A DNA stretch of 8,757 bases from Treponema sp. Its GTDB lineage: Bacteria > Spirochaetota > Spirochaetia > Treponematales > Breznakiellaceae. Every line of letters begins with the position of its first letter. Position 1 is the first letter of the stretch. The stretch lies in contig JAITBO010000082.1 of NCBI GenBank assembly GCA_031283505.1, forward strand, positions 1 through 8,757. The letters run 5' to 3'. Below are positions 1-6,469 of this stretch, one piece after another. The notes under the pieces were generated by a model, which saw only the letters and a program-made list of their open reading frames with translations, did not search any database and had not been told where the DNA came from. The position numbers and the translations under genes are program-made.

Positions 1-16
1 GAGGATATTAACACTT

Positions 17-1210
17 TTGCGGAGAGGATCAAAGGGATTTCTTCCGTTTTTTTTATTTTTTACGTTAATTCAAGCCCTTGTTTTCGCCCAAACCGGGGAG
101 GAAGAAAATTCTATCCCTATTTTGTTTATGGCCTTTAGCGGCCCCAATGCGGCGGATGCGGAACAGTTGGGTTCAGCCATGCGTACAGAACTGGAATGGA
201 TCTCCCGGGCAAGCGGATATACGGTAAAACAATCCAAGAATACTTTGAGATCGCCGCCCTCAATGAACGGGCTTTCCGTAGCGGATCAGGCGCAGCATCC
301 AAAATACCTTGTCAATGGGATAATCACCCGGGAAGGAGAGGATTCGGTAGTAGATATTTCGTTATGGAACCTTGAAGGCCCGGCTTTGCTTTTTTCACAG
401 GCTTTTGACTACCGGCGGCTTGATGAGGCCCTGTCCATGATGCCTTTTTATACCTGGTCGCTTTATGCGATTTTACCGGTTCTTGAAACTCCTTCCGGGG
501 AACTACAGACGGTCAGGGCAGAAGCGGATGCGGAGGCCGCCAGAGCAGAGGCGGATGCTGCCAGAATAGAAGCCGAAACTGCGGGGCCGGGTATTGATAA
601 CGCCACAACAACAGCCTGGAAAAGCCGGTGGATCTATCTGGGCTTGAAGGGCGGCATATCCCCCCGGTTCTATATTTTTGAGGCCGATTTTCCCAAGGAC
701 TTGGTGTTTACCTGGGAAGTGGGCCTTCTTGCGGAATTTCAGTTCCTCCGGTTCCCCTGGGGCCGACGCAATGTGTTTCTCGCTTTGCAGGGAGAAGGAA
801 TTCTTACTGTGGACAAGTTTAATCTTCTCGATACAGACGACAATGTAACGGAAAACATTTTTTTTTCTATAATGATGCCTCTGTTCTTAAAGCTTAATTA
901 CAAGCCCGGTCCCTTTGCCCTGAGTTTATACGGAGGAATGTACCATATCTGGTATCTTCCCGCAAAAAGCTCAGGTGAAGAAACCGTACAGCCAAAATTG
1001 CGTACAAATAGTTTTTTTGATTCTCTGGGTTACAGTGCCGGCTTTAAATTCGGCGTCAAGGCCGGAAAGCGGGGCACATTCTTCTTCGATCTGCGATACT
1101 CAAGCGACCGGGATGTTACGGAAGTTGAAAGCGTTACTCCGATAAGTTACCAGCGGTATACCCCTTCTATTACCCTGGGGTACGAGTTGGGCCTGTTTAA
1201 CCGGAAATGA
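17..1210 (+). CDS. Exported protein with probable C-terminal outer-membrane beta-barrel
   Basis: Unrecognised family of 397 residues, probably treponemal. Residues 1-24 look like a signal peptide: a basic start (RRGSKG), a Phe/Leu-rich core and an Ala-x-Ala-like end (VFA before QTG). Residues about 32-155 form a mixed alpha/beta domain (IPILFMAFSG, then PKYLVNGIITREG, then VVDISLWNLEG) that loosely recalls TolB/CsgG-type periplasmic domains. Residues about 167-189 are an Ala/Glu/Arg-rich, repeated helical linker. From about 200 on, alternating aromatic and glycine-rich strands (YLGLKGGISPRFYIF, FALSLYGGMYHIWY, SITLGYELGLF) suggest a small beta-barrel. The start is uncertain: TTG at 17 has a GAGGA at 1-5 with a rather long spacing, and the frame stays open to the left edge, so the true start may lie outside. 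The role is unknown; I infer an envelope or surface protein. It is convergent with the operon to its right. Confidence 0.75.
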   Translation: MRRGSKGFLPFFLFFTLIQALVFAQTGEEENSIPILFMAFSGPNAADAEQLGSAMRTELEWISRASGYTVKQSKNTLRSPPSMNGLSVADQAQHPKYLVNGIITREGEDSVVDISLWNLEGPALLFSQAFDYRRLDEALSMMPFYTWSLYAILPVLETPSGELQTVRAEADAEAARAEADAARIEAETAGPGIDNATTTAWKSRWIYLGLKGGISPRFYIFEADFPKDLVFTWEVGLLAEFQFLRFPWGRRNVFLALQGEGILTVDKFNLLDTDDNVTENIFFSIMMPLFLKLNYKPGPFALSLYGGMYHIWYLPAKSSGEETVQPKLRTNSFFDSLGYSAGFKFGVKAGKRGTFFFDLRYSSDRDVTEVESVTPISYQRYTPSITLGYELGLFNRK

Positions 1211-1218
1211 TCTTCCCT

Positions 1219-1231
1219 GCGGCAAGGCCGC
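1219..1231 (+). terminator. GC-rich hairpin just after the exported-protein gene
   Basis: A perfect 5-bp stem (GCGGC, loop AAG, GCCGC) begins 9 nt after the TGA of the plus-strand gene. It is placed as a terminator would be, but the following bases (CGAACATTT) give only a poor U-tract, so intrinsic termination here is doubtful. Confidence 0.3.
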
Positions 1232-1252
1232 CGAACATTTAACCACGAAACG

Positions 1253-1340
1253 CCCGCGCCTTTTTATTGTGGAATGAACCAATTCCAAAACTCGGTTAGT
1301 TTTGAACTGGCTCAAAAACGAACCAAAGGTTCGGCGCGGG
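1253..1340. repeat. Long interrupted palindrome between convergent genes
   Basis: Outer arms CCCGCGCC (1253-1260) and GGCGCGGG (1333-1340) are exact reverse complements. Just inside, TTTTT (1261-1265) can pair with AAAAA (1314-1318). Within them lies a 40-bp imperfect palindrome (1275-1314) centred on CAAAACT/AGTTTTG with loop CGGTT. A further small hairpin (1319-1333) interrupts the right side. The whole could fold as a branched structure on either strand. It sits exactly between the two convergent stop codons and contains the operon terminator. It may act as a two-way transcription barrier or be a REP-like element; no second copy is visible in this window. Confidence 0.6.
1314..1333 (-). 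terminator. Rho-independent terminator of the five-gene operon
   Basis: Read on the minus strand this is CGAACC, loop TTT, GGTTCG, followed directly by TTTTT. The 6-bp stem plus U-tract lies about 30 nt beyond the stop codon of the last operon gene, which is the expected form and place for an intrinsic terminator. Confidence 0.75.
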
Positions 1341-1363
1341 GTCTGCGGCTAATCGTTATATTG

Positions 1364-3094
1364 TCATTCCTTCAAAAAACGTTTTTCTTCCTCCGGCAGG
1401 TCAAAGCCCAGGGTTCCGCCGGGGTTCATCACGTTATCCGGGTCAAAGTGTTTTTTCAGGGCCTTAAAGACGGCGTATTCGTTCTTCCCTATACTGCCCT
1501 CAAGCCAGGGGCCGAACATCTTGCCTATGCCATGATGATGGCTCATGGAAGCGCCTGATTTCTGTATGGCATCCAGAATACCGGCGTGGAACTTCCGGTA
1601 CTCCTCAGGATCATGCATCAAGGCAATGAAGATCCAGTAGAGGTTCGCGCCCTGGGGATAGACGTGGCTCATGTGGGTCATACAGATGGTCTTGGGCCGG
1701 CTCTTGACGTAGGCGCGTACTTCCCGGTGAACCTTGCTCATGTTGCTCCAGTTGACGCTGCACTCCATGGTGTCCATGACAAGGCCGAAATCCTGCATAG
1801 TGTCCCTAAGATAGGGGTCGTTAAACCGGCCCTTTTCCCAACCCTTGCACACAAGGCCCGAAAGCCAGATGCCGCCGTATCGCCTTGCCGTCCGGTGTAC
1901 GTTTTTTGCGCAGTTTTTGGAGAACCCCTTTTCGCCGTTGGTAAAGCCGAGGAAGAGGCACATTTCGTTTAGCTTAAAGCCTTTAAGGTCAAAAAGATAC
2001 CGCAAAGGCGTATCCATGATGCCGTACATATGGATCATGACGCTGGTCTCTTCCGGGTCCGAAAGGCGGAATACCGACGGATACCCCGCCTCGCTCTGCA
2101 TGATTTCCCGTGCGGCGGCCTGGGCGGTTTCCCAGTCTTTGAACATATACGAAAAGCGCTTTATGGTTTCCGGCATATAGCGGAACATTTTTAGTGTTAC
2201 ATGGGTCAATACGCCGAACGTCCCCTCGCTTCCCATCATGATCTGATCGATGTCGGGACCGGTGGCTTTCCGGGGATAACGGTCGGTATGGATGTTCCCC
2301 GCCGGTGTGGCGTAATCCTGTCCAAGCACAATGTCCTGGATACAGCCGTAGTAGGTGGAGTTCTGGCCGGCCCCATGGGTCACCACCCAGCCTCCCACGG
2401 AAGAATGTTCAAAACTCTGGGGGAAGTGCCCGCAGGTATAGGCCCGCCCGGCGCCGAGTTTCCGCACGGCGTCATTCAAAGTTTCCTCCAGCCTGGGGCC
2501 GCTCATTCCCGCTTCTACCGTGATGGTCTGATCGACTTCGTTAAAGTTTATCACTTTGTTGAACCTGAGCCGCAAGTCCAACGACACGCCTCTCTTGACG
2601 CATTCCACTCCTCTGGTGACCGATGACCCGCCGCCGTATACGTACAGGGGGATCTTCTCCGCAGCGCAGTACGCGACAATAGCTTCGATTTGTTCCCTGC
2701 TGTCCGGGTAAATTACCGCATCGGGGATGTTCTCGATGATCTTGTTCCTTATCCGCAGAAGGTCGTACATGGTTTTGCCGTAAGCGACAGAAAGTCTGGC
2801 GTAGGGATCGGTACGTACAAACTCTCTGCCCGCTATTTCCTCAAACCGCGCAAGCTGAACCTGGGTCAGTTTAATTGGCTTGTCGAACTGTACTTCCTCC
2901 AGGCCAAGGTTTTCGCTGTAATTTTTAAAATTCTCGTCGCTCAGGTCAAACTGTTTCTTCATCAGTTTGTAGAGTGACTCCCGGGGAACCTTGATCTGTT
3001 CCGCAAGGCCCCACTTAAAAATAGACCGGTAAGAATTTGACGGAACGCCGCCTTGATACCAGTCAGGTTCAAAATCTTTGTATTTATGTGCCAT
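1364..3094 (-). CDS. FAD-binding oxidase, alkylglycerone-phosphate synthase-like
   Basis: A 576-residue flavoenzyme of the VAO/PCMH fold. The FAD domain covers about residues 120-300, with the pyrophosphate-binding loop YGGGSSVTRG (153-162), SSVGGWVVTHGAGQ (231-244) and GSEGTFGVLT (288-297). NDPYLRD (425-431), SHHHGIGK (518-525) and the C-terminal FDPDNVMNPGG (550-560) are as I recall them from alkyldihydroxyacetone-phosphate synthase (AGPS). That enzyme swaps the acyl chain of acyl-DHAP for a fatty alcohol in ether-lipid synthesis. Many bacterial relatives have unknown or 2-hydroxyacid-type substrates, so the reaction is not settled. No signal peptide or membrane segment is seen; it is probably cytosolic or membrane-peripheral. 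ATG at 3092-3094 is supported by AAGGA (plus positions 3102-3106) 7 nt upstream. It is the last operon gene, 69 nt after the kinase, with a terminator behind it. Confidence 0.85.
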   Translation of the reverse strand: MAHKYKDFEPDWYQGGVPSNSYRSIFKWGLAEQIKVPRESLYKLMKKQFDLSDENFKNYSENLGLEEVQFDKPIKLTQVQLARFEEIAGREFVRTDPYARLSVAYGKTMYDLLRIRNKIIENIPDAVIYPDSREQIEAIVAYCAAEKIPLYVYGGGSSVTRGVECVKRGVSLDLRLRFNKVINFNEVDQTITVEAGMSGPRLEETLNDAVRKLGAGRAYTCGHFPQSFEHSSVGGWVVTHGAGQNSTYYGCIQDIVLGQDYATPAGNIHTDRYPRKATGPDIDQIMMGSEGTFGVLTHVTLKMFRYMPETIKRFSYMFKDWETAQAAAREIMQSEAGYPSVFRLSDPEETSVMIHMYGIMDTPLRYLFDLKGFKLNEMCLFLGFTNGEKGFSKNCAKNVHRTARRYGGIWLSGLVCKGWEKGRFNDPYLRDTMQDFGLVMDTMECSVNWSNMSKVHREVRAYVKSRPKTICMTHMSHVYPQGANLYWIFIALMHDPEEYRKFHAGILDAIQKSGASMSHHHGIGKMFGPWLEGSIGKNEYAVFKALKKHFDPDNVMNPGGTLGFDLPEEEKRFLKE

Positions 3095-3126
3095 AATTAT
3101 TTCCTTTCGGGTTTACCCTATAATTG

Positions 3127-3141
3127 GATTACTACGTAATC
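3127..3141. repeat. Small inverted repeat in the kinase-oxidase gap
   Basis: GATTAC (3127-3132) and GTAATC (3136-3141) are exact reverse complements around a 3-nt loop. The element lies between the kinase stop and the Shine-Dalgarno of the oxidase gene. It may be a small mRNA hairpin; no function is shown. Confidence 0.35.
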
Positions 3142-3150
3142 TGATTACTG

Positions 3151-3190
3151 CTCAGTCTGACTGTTACTCAGTCTGACTGTTACTCAGTCT
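3151..3190. repeat. 16-bp tandem repeat, 2.5 copies, over the kinase stop codon
   Basis: The unit CTCAGTCTGACTGTTA occurs perfectly at 3151-3166 and 3167-3182, followed by a half unit CTCAGTCT (3183-3190). The kinase stop codon (TTA on the plus strand, 3164-3166) is the end of the first unit, and the last eight or so kinase residues are encoded by the repeat. Each unit junction is self-complementary: GACTG, loop TTACT, CAGTC at 3159-3173 and again at 3175-3189. Since 16 is not a multiple of three, gain or loss of a unit would change the kinase C-terminus. Confidence 0.85.
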
Positions 3191-4720
3191 TTGCAGTTTC
3201 TGATAAAGAGGAGAGAGTTTTCCAAACACCTTTGTAAAAATTTCGGCATAGAGTTCCTCGTAAATCCGGTGTTCTTCCGGCTTGGGCAAAAATTCGTCCT
3301 TGATGTGTACCATTGCTTTTATCCCTTCCTCGTAGGATGAAAATATCCCCAGGGCTTTGAATCCCACCATGGAAGAACCTACGCCGGTAACTTCGTGTGT
3401 CTGGGTGCGGTAAACCGGAAGGCCGAACATGGATGCGGTGATGCGGCACACCTCCGCGCTCTGGCTTCCGCCCCCTGCCGCATAGAGTTCCGTGACATTC
3501 AGCTTTCCCCGTTTCTCCATGCCCCTCATACCTTCCATCAGGGCAAAGTTGATCCCCTCGATGATGGCCCGGTATAGGTGTATCCGCGTATGTATGTCGG
3601 AAAATCCTATGACCGCGCCCTTGGCAAAGGGCATATCCACTCCGGGGGAGAAATAAGGCTGCATGACAAGTCCGTCGCAGCCGGGCCGGATTTCCTTGAG
3701 GCGGTCATCCAACAGTTTTTCTGCGTTTATCCCCAGGCGCGCCGCTTCCGCCACCTCCCTGGCGGCAAATTCCCGCTTGTACCAGGAGAGGAGCCAGTAA
3801 CCCCGGTAGATTTCGATTTCCGGGTTATACCAGCCATTGGCCACTGCCGGATAGGGGGGCATATGGGGCAGGGGTTCCAGGTAACTCTGGGTCGAAAGCT
3901 GCACCGTGGCGGTAGTCCCAAAGCTCAGGGCGGCTTTGCGGGGATCCATGCAGGAAAGGCCCAGGGTTTCGCAGCCTTTGTCGCTCCCCGTGGCGATTAA
4001 AGGAAGCCCTTCGCGTATACCCGCCGCTTCGGAACATTCGGCGGTAATCTTCCCCATCACCGTTTCCGGTTCCACAAGGTCGTAGAGCTTGTCATAGTCT
4101 ACATCGAAAATAATCCGGCGTATATCCGCAGGCTTCATCCAGTTTCGTATTTTTGAGTCAAAGGGGATATGACCGATGGTACTCGCGGAAGAATCCACCA
4201 GGGTTCCGCAGAATTTGTACGCAAGCCACGCGGAGATGAATACGAACTTATGAGTTTTCTCCCATATTTTTGGCTCGTGCAGGGCTATCCAGTTACAGGA
4301 ACTGTTCTGCCGCTGCAACTCTACCCCTTCGCTCATGCCAGACGCCTTGAGGACCATGCTCAGTGCGGGGGGAAGACGAGGCAGTTTCCCGGCCCGGCGG
4401 TCATCGTTCCAGAGAATTACGTCACGCAAAGGCTTGCGGTCCCGGTCCAGGCACAGAACGGTATCCCGTATCGTGGAACAGGTAACGGCGATGATGTTGT
4501 CCCATGCCTCCGCAGCCTTTACCTTGAGTTCCCGGCTTGCTTCGCAGATAGTTTCCCAGTAGAACTCCGCCCGCTGTTCCGCCCATCCGGGCTGTTTTGA
4601 ATAGTAGGCTGTTTCGTAGATTTTCTGCACTATGTGTACAATTTCTCCCCTGGGATTCACAAGAAGCGCCCTGGCGCTCTGAGTGCCGACATCAAAAGTT
4701 AATATCAAAGGGTCCGCCAT
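3164..4720 (-). CDS. FGGY-family carbohydrate kinase (glycerol/xylulose kinase type)
   Basis: A 518-residue ATP-dependent sugar or polyol kinase of full family length. The N-terminal actin-like domain opens with LTFDVGTQSARALLV, with the phosphate-binding Asp-x-Gly-Thr at residues 10-13. GSDKGCETLG (245-254) supplies the likely catalytic Asp at 247. SFGTTATVQ (266-274) and AAGGGSQSAEVCRITASMFG (414-433) belong to the C-terminal ATP-binding domain. It lacks the DQGTTSSR start of standard glycerol kinase and looks nearer to xylulokinase-type members, so the substrate is open; the neighbours point to glycerol or a related polyol. ATG at 4718-4720 follows a very strong AAGGAGGA (plus 4726-4733). 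The gene lies 113 nt after the DUF1667 gene, with a nested hairpin in that gap. Its last residues (about SNSQTE) lie in a 16-bp tandem repeat and are probably not conserved. Confidence 0.88.
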   Translation of the reverse strand: MADPLILTFDVGTQSARALLVNPRGEIVHIVQKIYETAYYSKQPGWAEQRAEFYWETICEASRELKVKAAEAWDNIIAVTCSTIRDTVLCLDRDRKPLRDVILWNDDRRAGKLPRLPPALSMVLKASGMSEGVELQRQNSSCNWIALHEPKIWEKTHKFVFISAWLAYKFCGTLVDSSASTIGHIPFDSKIRNWMKPADIRRIIFDVDYDKLYDLVEPETVMGKITAECSEAAGIREGLPLIATGSDKGCETLGLSCMDPRKAALSFGTTATVQLSTQSYLEPLPHMPPYPAVANGWYNPEIEIYRGYWLLSWYKREFAAREVAEAARLGINAEKLLDDRLKEIRPGCDGLVMQPYFSPGVDMPFAKGAVIGFSDIHTRIHLYRAIIEGINFALMEGMRGMEKRGKLNVTELYAAGGGSQSAEVCRITASMFGLPVYRTQTHEVTGVGSSMVGFKALGIFSSYEEGIKAMVHIKDEFLPKPEEHRIYEELYAEIFTKVFGKLSPLYQKLQRLSNSQTE

Positions 4721-4762
4721 ATTATTCCTCCTTGTTTTCTAAACGCAGCTTAGAGAGGCTTT

Positions 4763-4804
4763 CCCAAAACCGTGCGTATTGGCGCACAGTCAATTAGTTT
4801 TGGG
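4763..4804. repeat. Nested hairpin in the operon between DUF1667 and kinase genes
   Basis: Outer arms CCCAAAAC (4763-4770) and GTTTTGGG (4797-4804) are perfect reverse complements. They enclose a second perfect stem, GTGCG (4772-4776) and CGCAC (4783-4787), with loop TATTGG. No U-tract follows on the minus strand, so it is not a standard terminator. It sits at the only large gap in the operon and might stabilise, process or separate the upstream and downstream parts of the mRNA. A remnant of a small palindromic mobile repeat is another option. Confidence 0.55.
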
Positions 4805-4833
4805 ACAGGATCCAGGGATACAAAAAACGATTT

Positions 4834-5196
4834 TCATTCCTGTTCCTTCAAAATATTACTGGAAGCAATTACATTGACCCCCAAGCCGAGCGCGTCTTCC
4901 AATACCGTTTCCCCAATCCCAAGGGGCTCTGTAACCATGATGCTGTTCACCGCCTTCACAAGGTCCCGCATCTTTCCCCTGGGGATTTCCCCATCCGTGC
5001 GTGCCGGCAGCACCGGCACATCCGGAAAAACCGTCCGTACCGTGGTAGTCACCGTCCTGACAGGGTTGGTTATTTCCGCCTCCGCAAAGCCTGTGCCCCG
5101 TCCGCACAGGTTTCCTGTCACCGCGAGTCCTGCCGCTGTTTCTTCTATATGCAGCCTGCATCCGTTGGGACACAGAATACAGATCAGTTCCTTCAC
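4834..5196 (-). CDS. DUF1667 protein, four-cysteine partner of the flavoenzymes
   Basis: A 120-residue protein with the DUF1667 pattern. An N-terminal CILCPNGC gives Cys 6, 9 and 13, NLCGRG gives Cys 31, followed by NPVRTVTTTVR (44-54) and a conserved-looking basic and hydrophobic second half. Four clustered cysteines suggest a metal site (Fe-S or zinc). DUF1667 genes are known to travel with GlpA-like and second FAD oxidoreductase genes, and this one is directly coupled to such a gene, so I infer an electron-transfer or assembly subunit of the same complex. The start is GTG (5194-5196), one base after the TAA of the upstream gene, so translation is very likely coupled. No signal peptide or membrane segment is seen. 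Confidence 0.88.
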   Translation of the reverse strand: MKELICILCPNGCRLHIEETAAGLAVTGNLCGRGTGFAEAEITNPVRTVTTTVRTVFPDVPVLPARTDGEIPRGKMRDLVKAVNSIMVTEPLGIGETVLEDALGLGVNVIASSNILKEQE

Positions 5197-5197
5197 T

Positions 5198-6469
5198 TTA
5201 CGCCTCGCTCATCGTCAGCGTGATCGTATTCCCGGACTTGAGGGCGGAGTCCCGCAGCCTCAGGGTCACCCGTTCCATCTCGGGAGGTTTAAGCTGGTTG
5301 TACCGTCTGCTGAACAGTTCGGTTTCCCCTGCACGGATCCTTACCAGGGTCCTGCCCCGCTCGTCCCTGGCCCGGAAAAACAGAACGGTCTCCTCTTCCA
5401 GGCAGGACAGATCCAACCGGTGGGGGGTCATGCAGAGGAAATTTTCATCCGTCCTGAATTCAACGCAGCTACCGACGGAGATTTCTCCGCCGCCTTCCAG
5501 GGCCCACCGCGCCGCCGCTTTTCCCGCCGTTTCCCCGCTTTCGGACACATAGTCCACCAGATCGTTTACCTGCAAAGCGTTTCCGCAGCTGAATATGCCG
5601 GGAATCGCGGTCATGCAGCGCTGATCGCAGACCGGCCCCCTGGTAGCAGGATGTATGGGAACCCCCAGTGATTCCGCCAGCTCGTTTTCCGGAATAAGCC
5701 CCACCGAAAGGATGAGGCCGTCACAGGCGAGACGTTCCTCCGTGCCGGGGATGGGGTTCATGGCGGCGTCCGCAGCGGCGATCTCCACCCCCTCAAGCCG
5801 GGTGCGGCCAAAGACTCTGCTGACCGTCCGGCTCGTATGGAGGGGGATACCGAAGTCGTCGAGACATTGGGCTATGTTGCGGGAAAGCCCCGAAGGCGCC
5901 GGTTTCGCCTCATAGACCCCCAGGACTTCCGCACCTTCCAGGGTAAGCCGTCTGGCCATGATGAGACCTATGTCCCCGGACCCCAGGATGACGCAGCGGC
6001 GGGCCGGGAGTTGACCCAGGATGTTGACGTAGTATTGGGCGGTTCCGGCGGTAAGTACCCCCGCCGGGTGGGTCCCATGTATGGCGGCCTGTCTCGCCGT
6101 CCGTTCCCGGCAGCCGGTGGACAGGACCAGCGCCCCGGTGGTAACGACATCAACACCGCCGCCATGGACCAGGGTCAAACGGAATCCCCCGGCGGTTTTC
6201 TCGATGCGGGTGGCAAAGGTGAGGAGCCGTACTTCCGCGCCGGTCTTCCGCAGGGCTTCAACGTACTGGTGGGAATATTCGGGGCCGCTCAGTTTTTCTC
6301 CGAACCTGATAAGCCCAAAACCATCGTGTATGCACTGCTTGAGTATGCCTCCCAGCCTTTTCTCCCGCTCTATCACCAGTGCGTGAGCCCCGGCTCGTTC
6401 CACCGCCGCCGCTGCCGCCAGCCCCGCCGGTCCTCCGCCTATGACCGCCACATCCGGCGCCCTGTTCAT
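5198..6469 (-). CDS. FAD/NAD(P)-dependent oxidoreductase (GlpB-position flavoprotein)
   Basis: A 423-residue Pyr_redox_2-type flavoprotein. An N-terminal FAD-binding VIGGGPAG (9-16) is followed by CIHDGFG (46-52), STGCRER (117-123), an internal NAD-binding VILGSGDIG (160-168) with Glu 187 ending the beta-alpha-beta unit, and SVGLIPENEL (255-264). PGIFSCGN (290-297) closes the FAD site, and a beta-rich tail of about 90 residues follows. The set matches the flavoproteins encoded beside GlpA-like dehydrogenases and DUF1667. It probably passes electrons between the dehydrogenase and NAD(P) or another carrier. I chose ATG at 6467-6469 because it overlaps the upstream TGA as ATGA, which is typical of translational coupling. 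A longer reading would start at TTG (6496) inside the previous gene and adds only an Arg-rich stretch. Confidence 0.88.
   Translation of the reverse strand: MNRAPDVAVIGGGPAGLAAAAAVERAGAHALVIEREKRLGGILKQCIHDGFGLIRFGEKLSGPEYSHQYVEALRKTGAEVRLLTFATRIEKTAGGFRLTLVHGGGVDVVTTGALVLSTGCRERTARQAAIHGTHPAGVLTAGTAQYYVNILGQLPARRCVILGSGDIGLIMARRLTLEGAEVLGVYEAKPAPSGLSRNIAQCLDDFGIPLHTSRTVSRVFGRTRLEGVEIAAADAAMNPIPGTEERLACDGLILSVGLIPENELAESLGVPIHPATRGPVCDQRCMTAIPGIFSCGNALQVNDLVDYVSESGETAGKAAARWALEGGGEISVGSCVEFRTDENFLCMTPHRLDLSCLEEETVLFFRARDERGRTLVRIRAGETELFSRRYNQLKPPEMERVTLRLRDSALKSGNTITLTMSEA

Noticed and set aside
1274..1558. Small plus-strand frame starting in the convergent gap
   Set aside because: It runs antisense into the AGPS-like gene and starts within the terminator palindrome; no Shine-Dalgarno.
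4772..5671. Long plus-strand open frame (299 codons)
   Set aside because: It lies antisense over the DUF1667 and FAD oxidoreductase genes, both with clear family motifs, and its protein shows no motif. It is explained by the GC-rich codon pattern of the real genes.
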